A DNA stretch of 12,977 nucleotides from contig CAZFXZ010000018.1 in assembly GCA_964523165.1 (NCBI GenBank), positions 1 through 12,977 of the forward strand, in the 5' to 3' direction. The notes beneath the pieces were generated by a model. That model worked only from the letters and a program-made list of their open reading frames with translations. It ran no database searches and was not told where the DNA came from. The position numbers were made by a program, and so were the translations under genes. Positions 1-7,174 of this stretch are shown here, piece after piece. This DNA comes from CAZFXZ01 sp964523165 (GTDB lineage Bacteria; Patescibacteriota; Patescibacteriia; JACRDY01). The stretch's first letter is position 1. Each line of letters begins with the position of its first letter.

Positions 1-12
1 CCGGCCGACAAA

Positions 13-47
13 CCGCGTCCCAGATAATTACAACGCGGCTTTTTTTT
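13..47 (+). terminator. Intrinsic terminator of an upstream gene
   Basis: CCGCGT at 13-18 pairs with ACGCGG at 33-38 (6 bp, 14-base loop). One C and a run of eight T (40-47) follow, and the A's before the left arm can extend pairing into the T run if C39 bulges. This is the form of a rho-independent terminator. The gene it serves lies left of the window. The promoter of the next gene overlaps it. The loop is long and the stem short, so strength is uncertain. Confidence 0.6.
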
Positions 48-55
48 GTTATAAT
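27..55 (+). promoter_or_regulatory. Extended -10 promoter for the surface protein gene
   Basis: TGTTATAAT at 47-55 is a perfect extended -10 (TGN plus TATAAT). Seventeen bases upstream of the hexamer is ATTACA (27-32), four of six matches to the -35 consensus, lying in the loop of the preceding terminator. Transcription would be expected to start near 61-64. That rules out the ATG at 54, which lies inside the -10, and leaves the ATG at 66 with almost no leader. Confidence 0.7.
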
Positions 56-65
56 GACCTTGATT

Positions 66-3000
66 ATGATAGTAAAAAGATTTTGGTTGATAGTTGGCGT
101 GGCCTTAGTCGTCATAGCCAGTTTTGGTTTGTATTATCGTTCGGTCAGTGCTGTCTTGCGTCTGCCAACGGAGTGCAATACGCCATCTTATAATTGGTCT
201 TGTCACTATGGTGATATTACCAGCAATCAAACTTGGGCCAACGATGGAAAAAAACATGTTATCGTCGGCCCATTAAATATTCGCAGCGGTGTGACTGTAA
301 CTATAAATACGCCAACGGTTTGGATCAGGCGCAATCTCAATGGTCCCAACGGTGCGACTTATTGGGAGTCGGGTGGTATCACAGTTCAGAGTAACGGATC
401 TTTGATCGCTACTCAGGGCACGACCTTTACCAGTCTTGAAGACAATGGTGTTATTCCCGGACCAAACGATACGCCAATTCATCGTTGGCTTGGTATTACC
501 GCCAATGATAATGGTTATGTCTCACTTAATAATGCTCGGATCGTCGGCGCGACGACGGGTTTGCGGACCAGTGGAGGGCAATCTTCTATCATGACTGGTG
601 GGGAAATCGTCGGTAGTACGGTTGGTATTCGTCTGGAAGGCACGCCAGCCAGCAATGGCAATCGTATCAACGCCACACAAATTACGGGTGTTAATATTCA
701 TGATAATCAAACCGACGGCATCGTCTTAGTCTCCAATTGGAATCCTTTTCGTTTAGCCAAACTTTCGGCCATTATCAAAAACTGTTTTATCCATGACAAT
801 CTGGGTAATGGTATTCACAATGACATAGTCAGTAGAGAAACGGCTATAAACACCACCATAGACGGAAATTATATTTACAATAATGAAAATGGTATTTGGC
901 TATCGGACAGCGGAGATGCGGATTTGTTTTATACTTCACCGACGGTCATAAAAAATAATACTATTTACAGTAACCATCGCCTAGCTATTCGCGCCCATGC
1001 GGCCACACAAATCGAGGGTAATAATACTTTATTAGACAATGGTCCGGGCGGACAAAACGTTATTTATTTTCCGGCTAGTAATTTTGTTAACCAAAGCGGC
1101 TTTTTTACCAACGAAGTTGGATTTTTCCCCGATCATGTCACGTGGGCCAAACAAAACAGTAATGGTCAGCCGGTTGTCTATGTGATGGGCGGGGATATAA
1201 ATTTGACCCAAGATCGTTATCTGACCATTGCTCCGGGTGTGATCACGCGTTGGTATGCTCAAGCTGGCTTGCAGGTCAATCGATCCCAACTCACAGTTGG
1301 TGGTGTTAGCGATGTTAGCCAAGTACTCTTTACGTCGGTTGGTGAAGCTAGTCCGGCAAGTGGGGGAAGTCTTAATTGGTTGACTAATTTGGCTGATAAT
1401 CCAAGTCAGGCAATTTGGGATGGTGTCTTGATCAACAGTCAACCTAATTATGGCGCTAGTTACTCCTCGGTTATCCGCAATGCGGTTTTTAGCTACGCGA
1501 CTGTTGGGTTAAAAATCACCAACAACTTTTTTGCTCCGTCGTACCATCAAGTTTTTGACAGTGAATTCTCTTACAATCAAACGGCCGGTTTGAGTTTAGA
1601 GTCAGCAGTCTATTCCAACGCTCACGGCTATAATTATCCCGAAGTTGATGGTGCATTTTTTCATAACAATAGTCAGTGTGGCCTAAATCTTTATCCGACC
1701 GGCGGACCTAATCGTAGTGCTTATTTGATCGCTACGATCAGAGATAGCCTGGCCACGGACAACCTCGATGGTGTGTGCTTGTCAAATACCGGCGGTGGCT
1801 ACGCTGGCGGTAGTACTGGTTTTTTGACGGCTACCTTTGATAATTTCACGTCCAACAACAACACTCGCGATGGTTTTAATTTTAATGCCAACGGCAACTT
1901 TAATGACCATTTGGTCAATGTCGGCAATAGTCATTTTATTAATAATGGTCGCTATGGCGTTTATGGTAGTAATAGTCATTTAATTGTGGCCAATAGCGAT
2001 ATTTATGACAATGCCGATCACGAACTTTATAATAATTCGTCCGGCGTTAGCAAAAAAATCGTAGCCACTAATAACTATTGGGGCAGTGATTTTGGGCCTT
2101 ACGACAGCTCTAATGCTGGTGCCGAGAGCGCCAACGTTTGTACTGATCACGACAATAGCTTAACTGATGGGGTTTTTACGACCGAACGTTTTGTTAGTTA
2201 TCGACCATGGTTGACACCCAATAGTGGTGGACAGGTCACACCCACGGTTTCGACTATTGACGGTCGGACGGTAATCTTGGGTCAAACAATTACCGACGTT
2301 AATTTAAATCCGACAGTCACCTTTGGTCCGCCGGCCGGTCAACTTATTATTTATCAAGGTGCCACGCCGATCTGGCGGTCCAATGCTCAGGCCGGTTGTA
2401 ACGGCGGTGGATCGGTCATGATCAATAATATTGACGGACAATTTTTGACCGAACCTTATCAATCTAGCGGTCAATTGCAATTCGCCACACTTTATCAGGC
2501 GATTTTATCCTACGAAGGACAAAACTCGGTTGCCGCACCGTTTATTACTCAAGGCGGTGGGATAACCGGGGTTGTTGATATTGTGGCAATCGGTGGTCAA
2601 GACACGGCCGATCGTGGTTATGCTACCGATCCGCCCGACAACGTCCCACCCAAAGTGATCGTCGTGGGACAATTTAATCCCCAACTCACGGCGACGGATT
2701 TACCGACTGATTATGATCAATATCGTTGGACGATCGTCGAAAGACGGGCTGATTGGCAAACTTCTGACAACGTAGCCGGGCCGTGGGTGTTTGACAACGC
2801 TCCACAAGTACTCAGTGATTATCAACTAGCTGGTCGTCTAAACGATTTCGATTATTACAAAGTTTCCGTTCAGGCCATCGATGCGCAAAATATTTTGCCG
2901 ACCGTACAATCGGCTGATTATTATTTTCGCCAAGTCCCGACGCCAGCTTTGACTCATATCGATGGTCGAGAAGTTGGTCGCTACAACGCCGCTTACGATG

Positions 3001-4136
3001 TTTTGCCCAATACGGCACCGTGGTATGTGCCGACGGACAATTTTTTCCCCAATATTTCGATAACAACCCAATCTTTGCCGGAAGGTTTTGATCCGACCTA
3101 TCGTTTGTCAATATCAGCTTACAACAGCGCCGATTTATCGAGCCAACCGACCAATGGTAACTGGACAGAAAGTTTTACGGCCGGACAAAGTTATAATTTG
3201 AGCGGTGGCGGTTTAAGTCGCGATGACGGTGACTACTACGCCGTTCGTTTGATTAGTAAATGTTGTACGCCGGATTATGAATATGATATTACTTCAGCTT
3301 ATTACTTCTTCAAAAAAGGCGTACCTTGGTTACAAACTCGGCAGGGCGATGTTTATGCTGGTGGGCCTATCCGCGGCCGACAAGTAAAATTGATCGGTCC
3401 CGAAGGTCCGCGTTTTAACGCTACCTATTGTTTGTTGAGTAATGGTCAAATCCAACATTTTAATACCGCGACGTCCGCCTGCCAAAAAGATGATTTTGGC
3501 GCTTTGCAATTGCCTAAGGCGGAAAATAATTATTTATCCGAAAGTTTTGGTCTCTTGGATGTCAAGGGCATTTTAGCTGGGCGTTACGGTACGGTAGTGT
3601 CTAATAGTTGTAATTTGCTCAATACTAGTTTGGTCTTAAATAATCGTGTTTATTATTGTCGGGGCGACATGACTATCGGTGGCTTAACCCTAAATAACAG
3701 CACGGGTTTTAGTGATAAGGGGCGAGGCTTGTTTATCGTCGAAGGTAATTTGTATATCACCGGCAACCTAACCTACGGTGTTTCGCCTCTGACGACCATC
3801 GACAATTTGGCCTCATTGGGAGTCATGGCCATCAAAAACCCAGTCACTCAACAGGGTGGTAATATCTATATTAATCGAGGCGTGACGGCTCTGGTGGGTG
3901 GATATTTTGCCGAAGGTCAAATCGATACAGCCTATGGTACTGGCTCGACGGCCAACCAACTTAAAGTTTCGGGTCTGATGATTGCCGACAGTTTTGCGTT
4001 GGGTCGGACCTATGTCGATATTGTTAACGGTCTTGATCAAGCCTCAGAAAAAATTGATTATGACGGTCGATTGTTACTCAATACACCACCGGGCATGTCT
4101 GACTTGGCTAGGTCGTTGCCAGTTTGGCAGTTTTGA
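66..4136 (+). CDS. Secreted right-handed beta-helix surface protein with Ig-like and C-terminal domains
   Basis: Large exported protein of 1356 residues, probably a cell-surface or pilus-associated adhesin (inference). The N-terminus is a signal peptide: basic MIVKR, a hydrophobic core at about 7-22 and a likely cleavage after SVSA (residue 29). Residues about 64-670 carry Asn/Gly-rich parallel beta-helix repeats such as 'NYIYNNENGIWL', closing with NNYWG at 669-673, a motif common at the end of such helices. A lead-in module occurs twice (64-167 and 369-483). Two Ig-like segments follow (about 884-958 and 1009-1086), both ending in 'Y(Y)F'. The C-terminal domain (about 1094-1356) has four Cys (1122, 1139, 1182, 1198), which could form two disulfides, and ends in a YDGR...TPPG...LPVW tail that I recall from CPR surface proteins. 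There is no LPXTG signal, C-terminal membrane helix or prepilin leader, so the anchoring is unknown. An in-frame ATG at 54 exists but overlaps the -10 hexamer, so 66 is preferred. There is no Shine-Dalgarno sequence. Its place just ahead of pilM suggests, without proving, a T4P connection. Confidence 0.85.
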   Translation: MIVKRFWLIVGVALVVIASFGLYYRSVSAVLRLPTECNTPSYNWSCHYGDITSNQTWANDGKKHVIVGPLNIRSGVTVTINTPTVWIRRNLNGPNGATYWESGGITVQSNGSLIATQGTTFTSLEDNGVIPGPNDTPIHRWLGITANDNGYVSLNNARIVGATTGLRTSGGQSSIMTGGEIVGSTVGIRLEGTPASNGNRINATQITGVNIHDNQTDGIVLVSNWNPFRLAKLSAIIKNCFIHDNLGNGIHNDIVSRETAINTTIDGNYIYNNENGIWLSDSGDADLFYTSPTVIKNNTIYSNHRLAIRAHAATQIEGNNTLLDNGPGGQNVIYFPASNFVNQSGFFTNEVGFFPDHVTWAKQNSNGQPVVYVMGGDINLTQDRYLTIAPGVITRWYAQAGLQVNRSQLTVGGVSDVSQVLFTSVGEASPASGGSLNWLTNLADNPSQAIWDGVLINSQPNYGASYSSVIRNAVFSYATVGLKITNNFFAPSYHQVFDSEFSYNQTAGLSLESAVYSNAHGYNYPEVDGAFFHNNSQCGLNLYPTGGPNRSAYLIATIRDSLATDNLDGVCLSNTGGGYAGGSTGFLTATFDNFTSNNNTRDGFNFNANGNFNDHLVNVGNSHFINNGRYGVYGSNSHLIVANSDIYDNADHELYNNSSGVSKKIVATNNYWGSDFGPYDSSNAGAESANVCTDHDNSLTDGVFTTERFVSYRPWLTPNSGGQVTPTVSTIDGRTVILGQTITDVNLNPTVTFGPPAGQLIIYQGATPIWRSNAQAGCNGGGSVMINNIDGQFLTEPYQSSGQLQFATLYQAILSYEGQNSVAAPFITQGGGITGVVDIVAIGGQDTADRGYATDPPDNVPPKVIVVGQFNPQLTATDLPTDYDQYRWTIVERRADWQTSDNVAGPWVFDNAPQVLSDYQLAGRLNDFDYYKVSVQAIDAQNILPTVQSADYYFRQVPTPALTHIDGREVGRYNAAYDVLPNTAPWYVPTDNFFPNISITTQSLPEGFDPTYRLSISAYNSADLSSQPTNGNWTESFTAGQSYNLSGGGLSRDDGDYYAVRLISKCCTPDYEYDITSAYYFFKKGVPWLQTRQGDVYAGGPIRGRQVKLIGPEGPRFNATYCLLSNGQIQHFNTATSACQKDDFGALQLPKAENNYLSESFGLLDVKGILAGRYGTVVSNSCNLLNTSLVLNNRVYYCRGDMTIGGLTLNNSTGFSDKGRGLFIVEGNLYITGNLTYGVSPLTTIDNLASLGVMAIKNPVTQQGGNIYINRGVTALVGGYFAEGQIDTAYGTGSTANQLKVSGLMIADSFALGRTYVDIVNGLDQASEKIDYDGRLLLNTPPGMSDLARSLPVWQF

Positions 4137-4137
4137 T

Positions 4138-4167
4138 TTGGTCAAAACAGGAAAAATCTGATATAAT
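4138..4167 (+). promoter_or_regulatory. Extended -10 promoter for the pilM operon
   Basis: TGATATAAT at 4159-4167 is an extended -10. TTGGTC at 4138-4143, with an 18-base spacer, is a weak -35. It lies just after the stop codon of the surface protein gene and 20 bases before the pilM ATG, giving a leader of about 13 bases without a Shine-Dalgarno sequence. It would drive pilM through pilC, since no terminator is visible between them. Confidence 0.7.
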
Positions 4168-4187
4168 TACAAAAAATATTCCCGCCT

Positions 4188-5219
4188 ATGGCCAGTCGGA
4201 AAAATAGTAATAGTTATCTAGGTATTGATATCGGCTTTTATAATGTCAAAGTCGTTGAATTAGCTAATGAACAAGGCCGACCCAAGTTGATAACTTATGG
4301 TTTTACCGATTTACCGCCAGTCTTGACCGGCCAAGAGTTGTCCGAACAAACTGACCGCGTGGTTGGGATTATTAAGCAAATTCTAAAAAAAGCTCAAACT
4401 ACGACCAAGCAGGTTGTGGCCGCGCTACCGGTTTCGGCGATTTTTAATTCGGTTATTACTTTGGCTATTGACCCCCAAGCGCCAGCCAAGGAATTACAAG
4501 CGGCGATCGAACGTGAAGCGGCCAAGGTCGTACCCTTACCATTGTCAGAAATGGTTTTAGATTGGAAACCGATAGAGGGTCGAAAAACTGGGAGTTTTTT
4601 GATCACGGCGGCGCCGGAAAAGTTGGTCAAACAATATCTGACAATTTTTAAGCAAGTTGGTTTGCAATTAGTGTCTTTGGAAACAGAAAGTTTTGCTTTG
4701 GTCCGATCTCTGGTCGGAGCCGATCCGTCGGTCGTCATGGTTGTTGATATGGGAGCTGACAATAGTAATATTTCTTTGATGCGTCAGGGTATCCCTATTT
4801 TAAATCGGAGCGTAGCGACTAGCGGTAATCTCTTTACCAAAACTTTGGCTGGACAACTGGGTCTAGAAGCGGTGGCTGCTGATCGTTTTAAACGTGATTT
4901 AAGCTTGGCTAGTCATCAAATACCAGTGGCGACTTTGGAAAAATTGTTTGGCGAATTGGTCCACGACATTGAATATGTTTTTAGCCTATATCAACAAGAA
5001 ACCGGCTCGGCCGATCGTCCGGAAAAAATTATTTTAACTGGTGGTTCGTCGTTGTTGCCGGGACTGAGTAAATTTATTGAAAATCAAACCAAGGTCCGGA
5101 CTTTTGTTGGAGATCCCTGGGCCAGAATCATTTATCCTCAAGATCTCAAAGCTGTTTTGGATGGTATTGGACCGAAAATGTCGGTAGCGGTTGGTCTGGC
5201 TATGCGTGAAATACTTTAA
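4188..5219 (+). CDS. pilM: PilM, actin-like ATPase of the T4P inner platform
   Basis: Cytoplasmic actin/FtsA-fold protein of 343 residues, the usual PilM length. In this family it binds ATP and the N-terminal peptide of PilN, placing it beneath the pilus machine near PilB and PilC. The phosphate-1 loop is 'YLGIDIGFYNVKVVEL' (residues 10-25), the second phosphate region is 'VVDMGADNSNISLM' (185-198), and the nucleotide-binding 'ILTGGSSLLPGL' is at 282-293. It is the first gene of the assembly operon, 51 bases after the surface protein gene. The next gene starts 7 bases after its stop and carries the matching INLLPPE peptide. No Shine-Dalgarno sequence precedes the ATG. The assignment is firm. 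Confidence 0.95.
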   Translation: MASRKNSNSYLGIDIGFYNVKVVELANEQGRPKLITYGFTDLPPVLTGQELSEQTDRVVGIIKQILKKAQTTTKQVVAALPVSAIFNSVITLAIDPQAPAKELQAAIEREAAKVVPLPLSEMVLDWKPIEGRKTGSFLITAAPEKLVKQYLTIFKQVGLQLVSLETESFALVRSLVGADPSVVMVVDMGADNSNISLMRQGIPILNRSVATSGNLFTKTLAGQLGLEAVAADRFKRDLSLASHQIPVATLEKLFGELVHDIEYVFSLYQQETGSADRPEKIILTGGSSLLPGLSKFIENQTKVRTFVGDPWARIIYPQDLKAVLDGIGPKMSVAVGLAMREIL

Positions 5220-5226
5220 AACATCT

Positions 5227-6258
5227 ATGGCCTCTGATATAAATTTATTACCTCCAGAGTTGCGTGATAATGACAAGCGTCATCAAAAGGACGCCGCGCC
5301 TGAGATTTTGTATACCAATCCGGATAAAATTACTCTACCGGCCAAAAAAGAGCCGGAGCCAGTCGTCATGCCTAATACCGACCATGAATCGTGGTGGCAA
5401 AAATTTCGTCATCAAGGGCACGCTGATCGGGCTGATCATCCGACGCTCTCGGCACGCCACCAACCAAATTTGACGCCGGCACCGACGATTCATCAAGTCA
5501 TGACACCGCCAACACCAGCCAAAGTCTCGTCAGATCAACCAGTCAAGACATCCCAACCTCACAAGACTTGGTCGTTTAAAATATTTTCTGACAAAAAATC
5601 TCGACCCGTTAAGCAGTCTCAGGCACCAAATAAGCAAGCCCCAGCTCAATTTCACCAGCCGATTAACGGTAATATCCATGATGGCTTGGAAGTCGACTTA
5701 GCTTCCGAAACAGTGCGTTTTGATCGCCGGGTTTGGCGCAAAAAAATCATCATCGCCTTAAGTTTGGCTGGTTTGTGGCTGATCTTGTTGGTCGTGGCCT
5801 ATTGGGCTTTGATTAGCTATCAACGTTCCAATCAAAATTTGACCAGCGATGTCGATGCTCAATTAGCGCAAATCCAATCTGAATTGCGTTCAGCCGGCCA
5901 GACTCGTCAAGATATTAGTGTGTTGTCGCAACGTTTAAATTTGATTAGTGATTTACTAAAAGGTCATCAATACTGGTCTAGATTATTTGATTTTTTGGAG
6001 GCCCAAACTTTGTCTGGCGTTTTTTATGACAATTTGGCCATCGATCCGGCCGGAAAGATTAGTCTGGGTGTGGTGGCTAAAGATTACGTCACAGCCGCTC
6101 AACAGTTAGCGATCTTTCAAGCCGCCAACACGGATATTGCCGAAGTCTTGTTTACAGCCGCTAATAGTCAAATCCAAAAAACCGATACCAGCCAGACCAC
6201 GGTTGTGACCTTTACGGTCGAGCTCATACCGCAACCGTCATTTTTTACTAAATTATGA
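5227..6258 (+). CDS. pilN: PilN with a long disordered cytoplasmic linker
   Basis: Bitopic membrane protein of 343 residues, part of the PilM-PilN-PilO alignment complex. The ATG at 5227 gives MASDINLLPPELR, whose INLLPPE is the PilM-binding peptide of the family; an upstream TTG at 5191 would bury that peptide and is disfavoured. Residues about 14-150 are Pro/Gln/Lys/His-rich, low in hydrophobic content and probably disordered. Residues 154-160 read LEVDLAS, just before a basic patch (RRVWRKK). A transmembrane helix spans about 173-196, a probable coiled coil 205-240 and a PilN-type alpha/beta domain 245-336. Classical PilN is about 180-200 residues, so the excess is almost all linker. The stop overlaps the pilO start as ATGA, suggesting translational coupling. 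The residues after the transmembrane helix would be outside the membrane and pair with PilO. Confidence 0.92.
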   Translation: MASDINLLPPELRDNDKRHQKDAAPEILYTNPDKITLPAKKEPEPVVMPNTDHESWWQKFRHQGHADRADHPTLSARHQPNLTPAPTIHQVMTPPTPAKVSSDQPVKTSQPHKTWSFKIFSDKKSRPVKQSQAPNKQAPAQFHQPINGNIHDGLEVDLASETVRFDRRVWRKKIIIALSLAGLWLILLVVAYWALISYQRSNQNLTSDVDAQLAQIQSELRSAGQTRQDISVLSQRLNLISDLLKGHQYWSRLFDFLEAQTLSGVFYDNLAIDPAGKISLGVVAKDYVTAAQQLAIFQAANTDIAEVLFTAANSQIQKTDTSQTTVVTFTVELIPQPSFFTKL

Positions 6259-6845
6259 ACGCTATTTTACCCACCGGCGCTAAAGCCAATATTTCTAAAA
6301 TAATGTTGTTTATTGACCGCACTTTGTGGTGGTGGTTGTTTGGTTTGTTGTTGGTCTTAAGTTTGTTGTGGTACATGATTTTCGCTCGACCAGTTTTGAC
6401 GACCGGACACGTCTTGCAATCTTTTGTCGAAAAAAATAAATATGAAACTTTGGACGCGGCTCGGGCCCAACAACAAATCGTTAAGCAAATTTTAGCTGAA
6501 TACCAACGTTTTACCAATCAAGATTTGCTGGCCATCAATCAACTTTTGCCGACGGCCAAAGAAATCCCACATCTGATAATGCAATTTGACGCCATGGCCA
6601 AAGAGTCTGGTCTCAATATTACTTCGTTGTCTTTTAATTATCCGGATCAAGACAAAATAGTTGGTCCGGGCATTCAAGAATTGCTGATGACTATCAACTT
6701 AGACGGCTCTGATTATTCAGCTTTAAAACATTTAGTTCGGCTGATAGAAAAAAATTTGCGCTTGTTTGATATCGTGGCTTTGCAATATTCGACTTCCGGT
6801 ACGGGCTTTACTTTGACGATCAAGACTTATTATTTTGCTCAGTAA
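6255..6845 (+). CDS. pilO: PilO, T4P alignment complex protein
   Basis: Bitopic membrane protein of 196 residues, typical for PilO. A short cytoplasmic N-terminus is followed by a strongly hydrophobic helix (about 25-44), a coiled-coil stretch (about 50-90) and a ferredoxin-like domain (about 100-196). The domain opens with 'LLPTAKEIPHLI', the usual PilO feature of a Leu-Pro motif followed by a helix, and continues with 'AKESGLNITSLSF'. It is expected to heterodimerise with PilN outside the membrane. The ATG overlaps the pilN stop by four bases, and the next ATG begins one base after its own stop, so pilN, pilO and the small gene are probably translated in stoichiometric balance. Sequence identity in this family is low; context supports the call strongly. 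Confidence 0.9.
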   Translation: MNAILPTGAKANISKIMLFIDRTLWWWLFGLLLVLSLLWYMIFARPVLTTGHVLQSFVEKNKYETLDAARAQQQIVKQILAEYQRFTNQDLLAINQLLPTAKEIPHLIMQFDAMAKESGLNITSLSFNYPDQDKIVGPGIQELLMTINLDGSDYSALKHLVRLIEKNLRLFDIVALQYSTSGTGFTLTIKTYYFAQ

Positions 6846-6846
6846 T

Positions 6847-7170
6847 ATGGTTTTTACTCAAAAAGAAGTCAAAAGTCGTAAAAATATCATCCTGATTGGC
6901 TTGACGGTTGTTTTGTTTGGCTTGAGCATTTATTTGTTGGTTAGTCGTTTGGGACAAACGACTAATCCTTCAGCGGCTTTGTTGGCTGACGTAGCCATGC
7001 AACAAACTGTTAGTCCGACGGCCACGGGGGACTGGTCGTCAGCTAAGCTCGATTATAATCTTTTAAAAGATTGGGATTTGGCCAGTTTTAAACAATATTT
7101 CACGCCCATCGAAGTTGATAAATTATCTCGTGGCCGAAGCGAAGTTTTTAGTCCGGCGCCGGCCCAATAA
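6847..7170 (+). CDS. Small single-pass membrane protein in the pilP position
   Basis: Protein of 107 residues from the ATG at 6847; an in-frame TTG at 6835 inside pilO is less likely. A basic N-terminus (residues 5-12) precedes one transmembrane helix (about 13-32), then a roughly 70-residue non-cytoplasmic tail with a Thr/Ser/Ala-rich spacer (38-63) and a C-terminal 'LSRGRSEVFSP' (93-103). PilP-type and related T4P proteins often carry a 'GR-x-NPF-x-P' signature, and this segment could be a degenerate version. Unlike classical PilP there is no lipoprotein Cys and no room for the beta domain that contacts the secretin. It sits between pilO and pilB with gaps of 1 and 4 bases, so it is very likely a T4P subunit. 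The PilP relation is an inference; unrelated origin is possible. Confidence 0.7.
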   Translation: MVFTQKEVKSRKNIILIGLTVVLFGLSIYLLVSRLGQTTNPSAALLADVAMQQTVSPTATGDWSSAKLDYNLLKDWDLASFKQYFTPIEVDKLSRGRSEVFSPAPAQ

Positions 7171-7174
7171 TTTT

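Noticed and set aside
1032..1442. Long open frames on the - strand inside the surface protein gene, pilM, pilB, pilC and pilD
   Set aside because: They lie opposite well-supported genes, show no recognisable domains or start signals, and have compositions expected of antisense translation.
4117..4134. Possible terminator TGCCA-GTT-TGGCA followed by GTTTT at the end of the surface protein gene
   Set aside because: The stem is only 5 bp with a 3-base loop and a 4-base T run, and it lies within the coding sequence. It is too weak to call, though it could reduce read-through into pilM.
7051..7056. TATAAT-like hexamer within the small pilP-position gene, upstream of pilB
   Set aside because: It lacks the TG extension and a -35, and similar hexamers occur by chance throughout these AT-rich coding regions.
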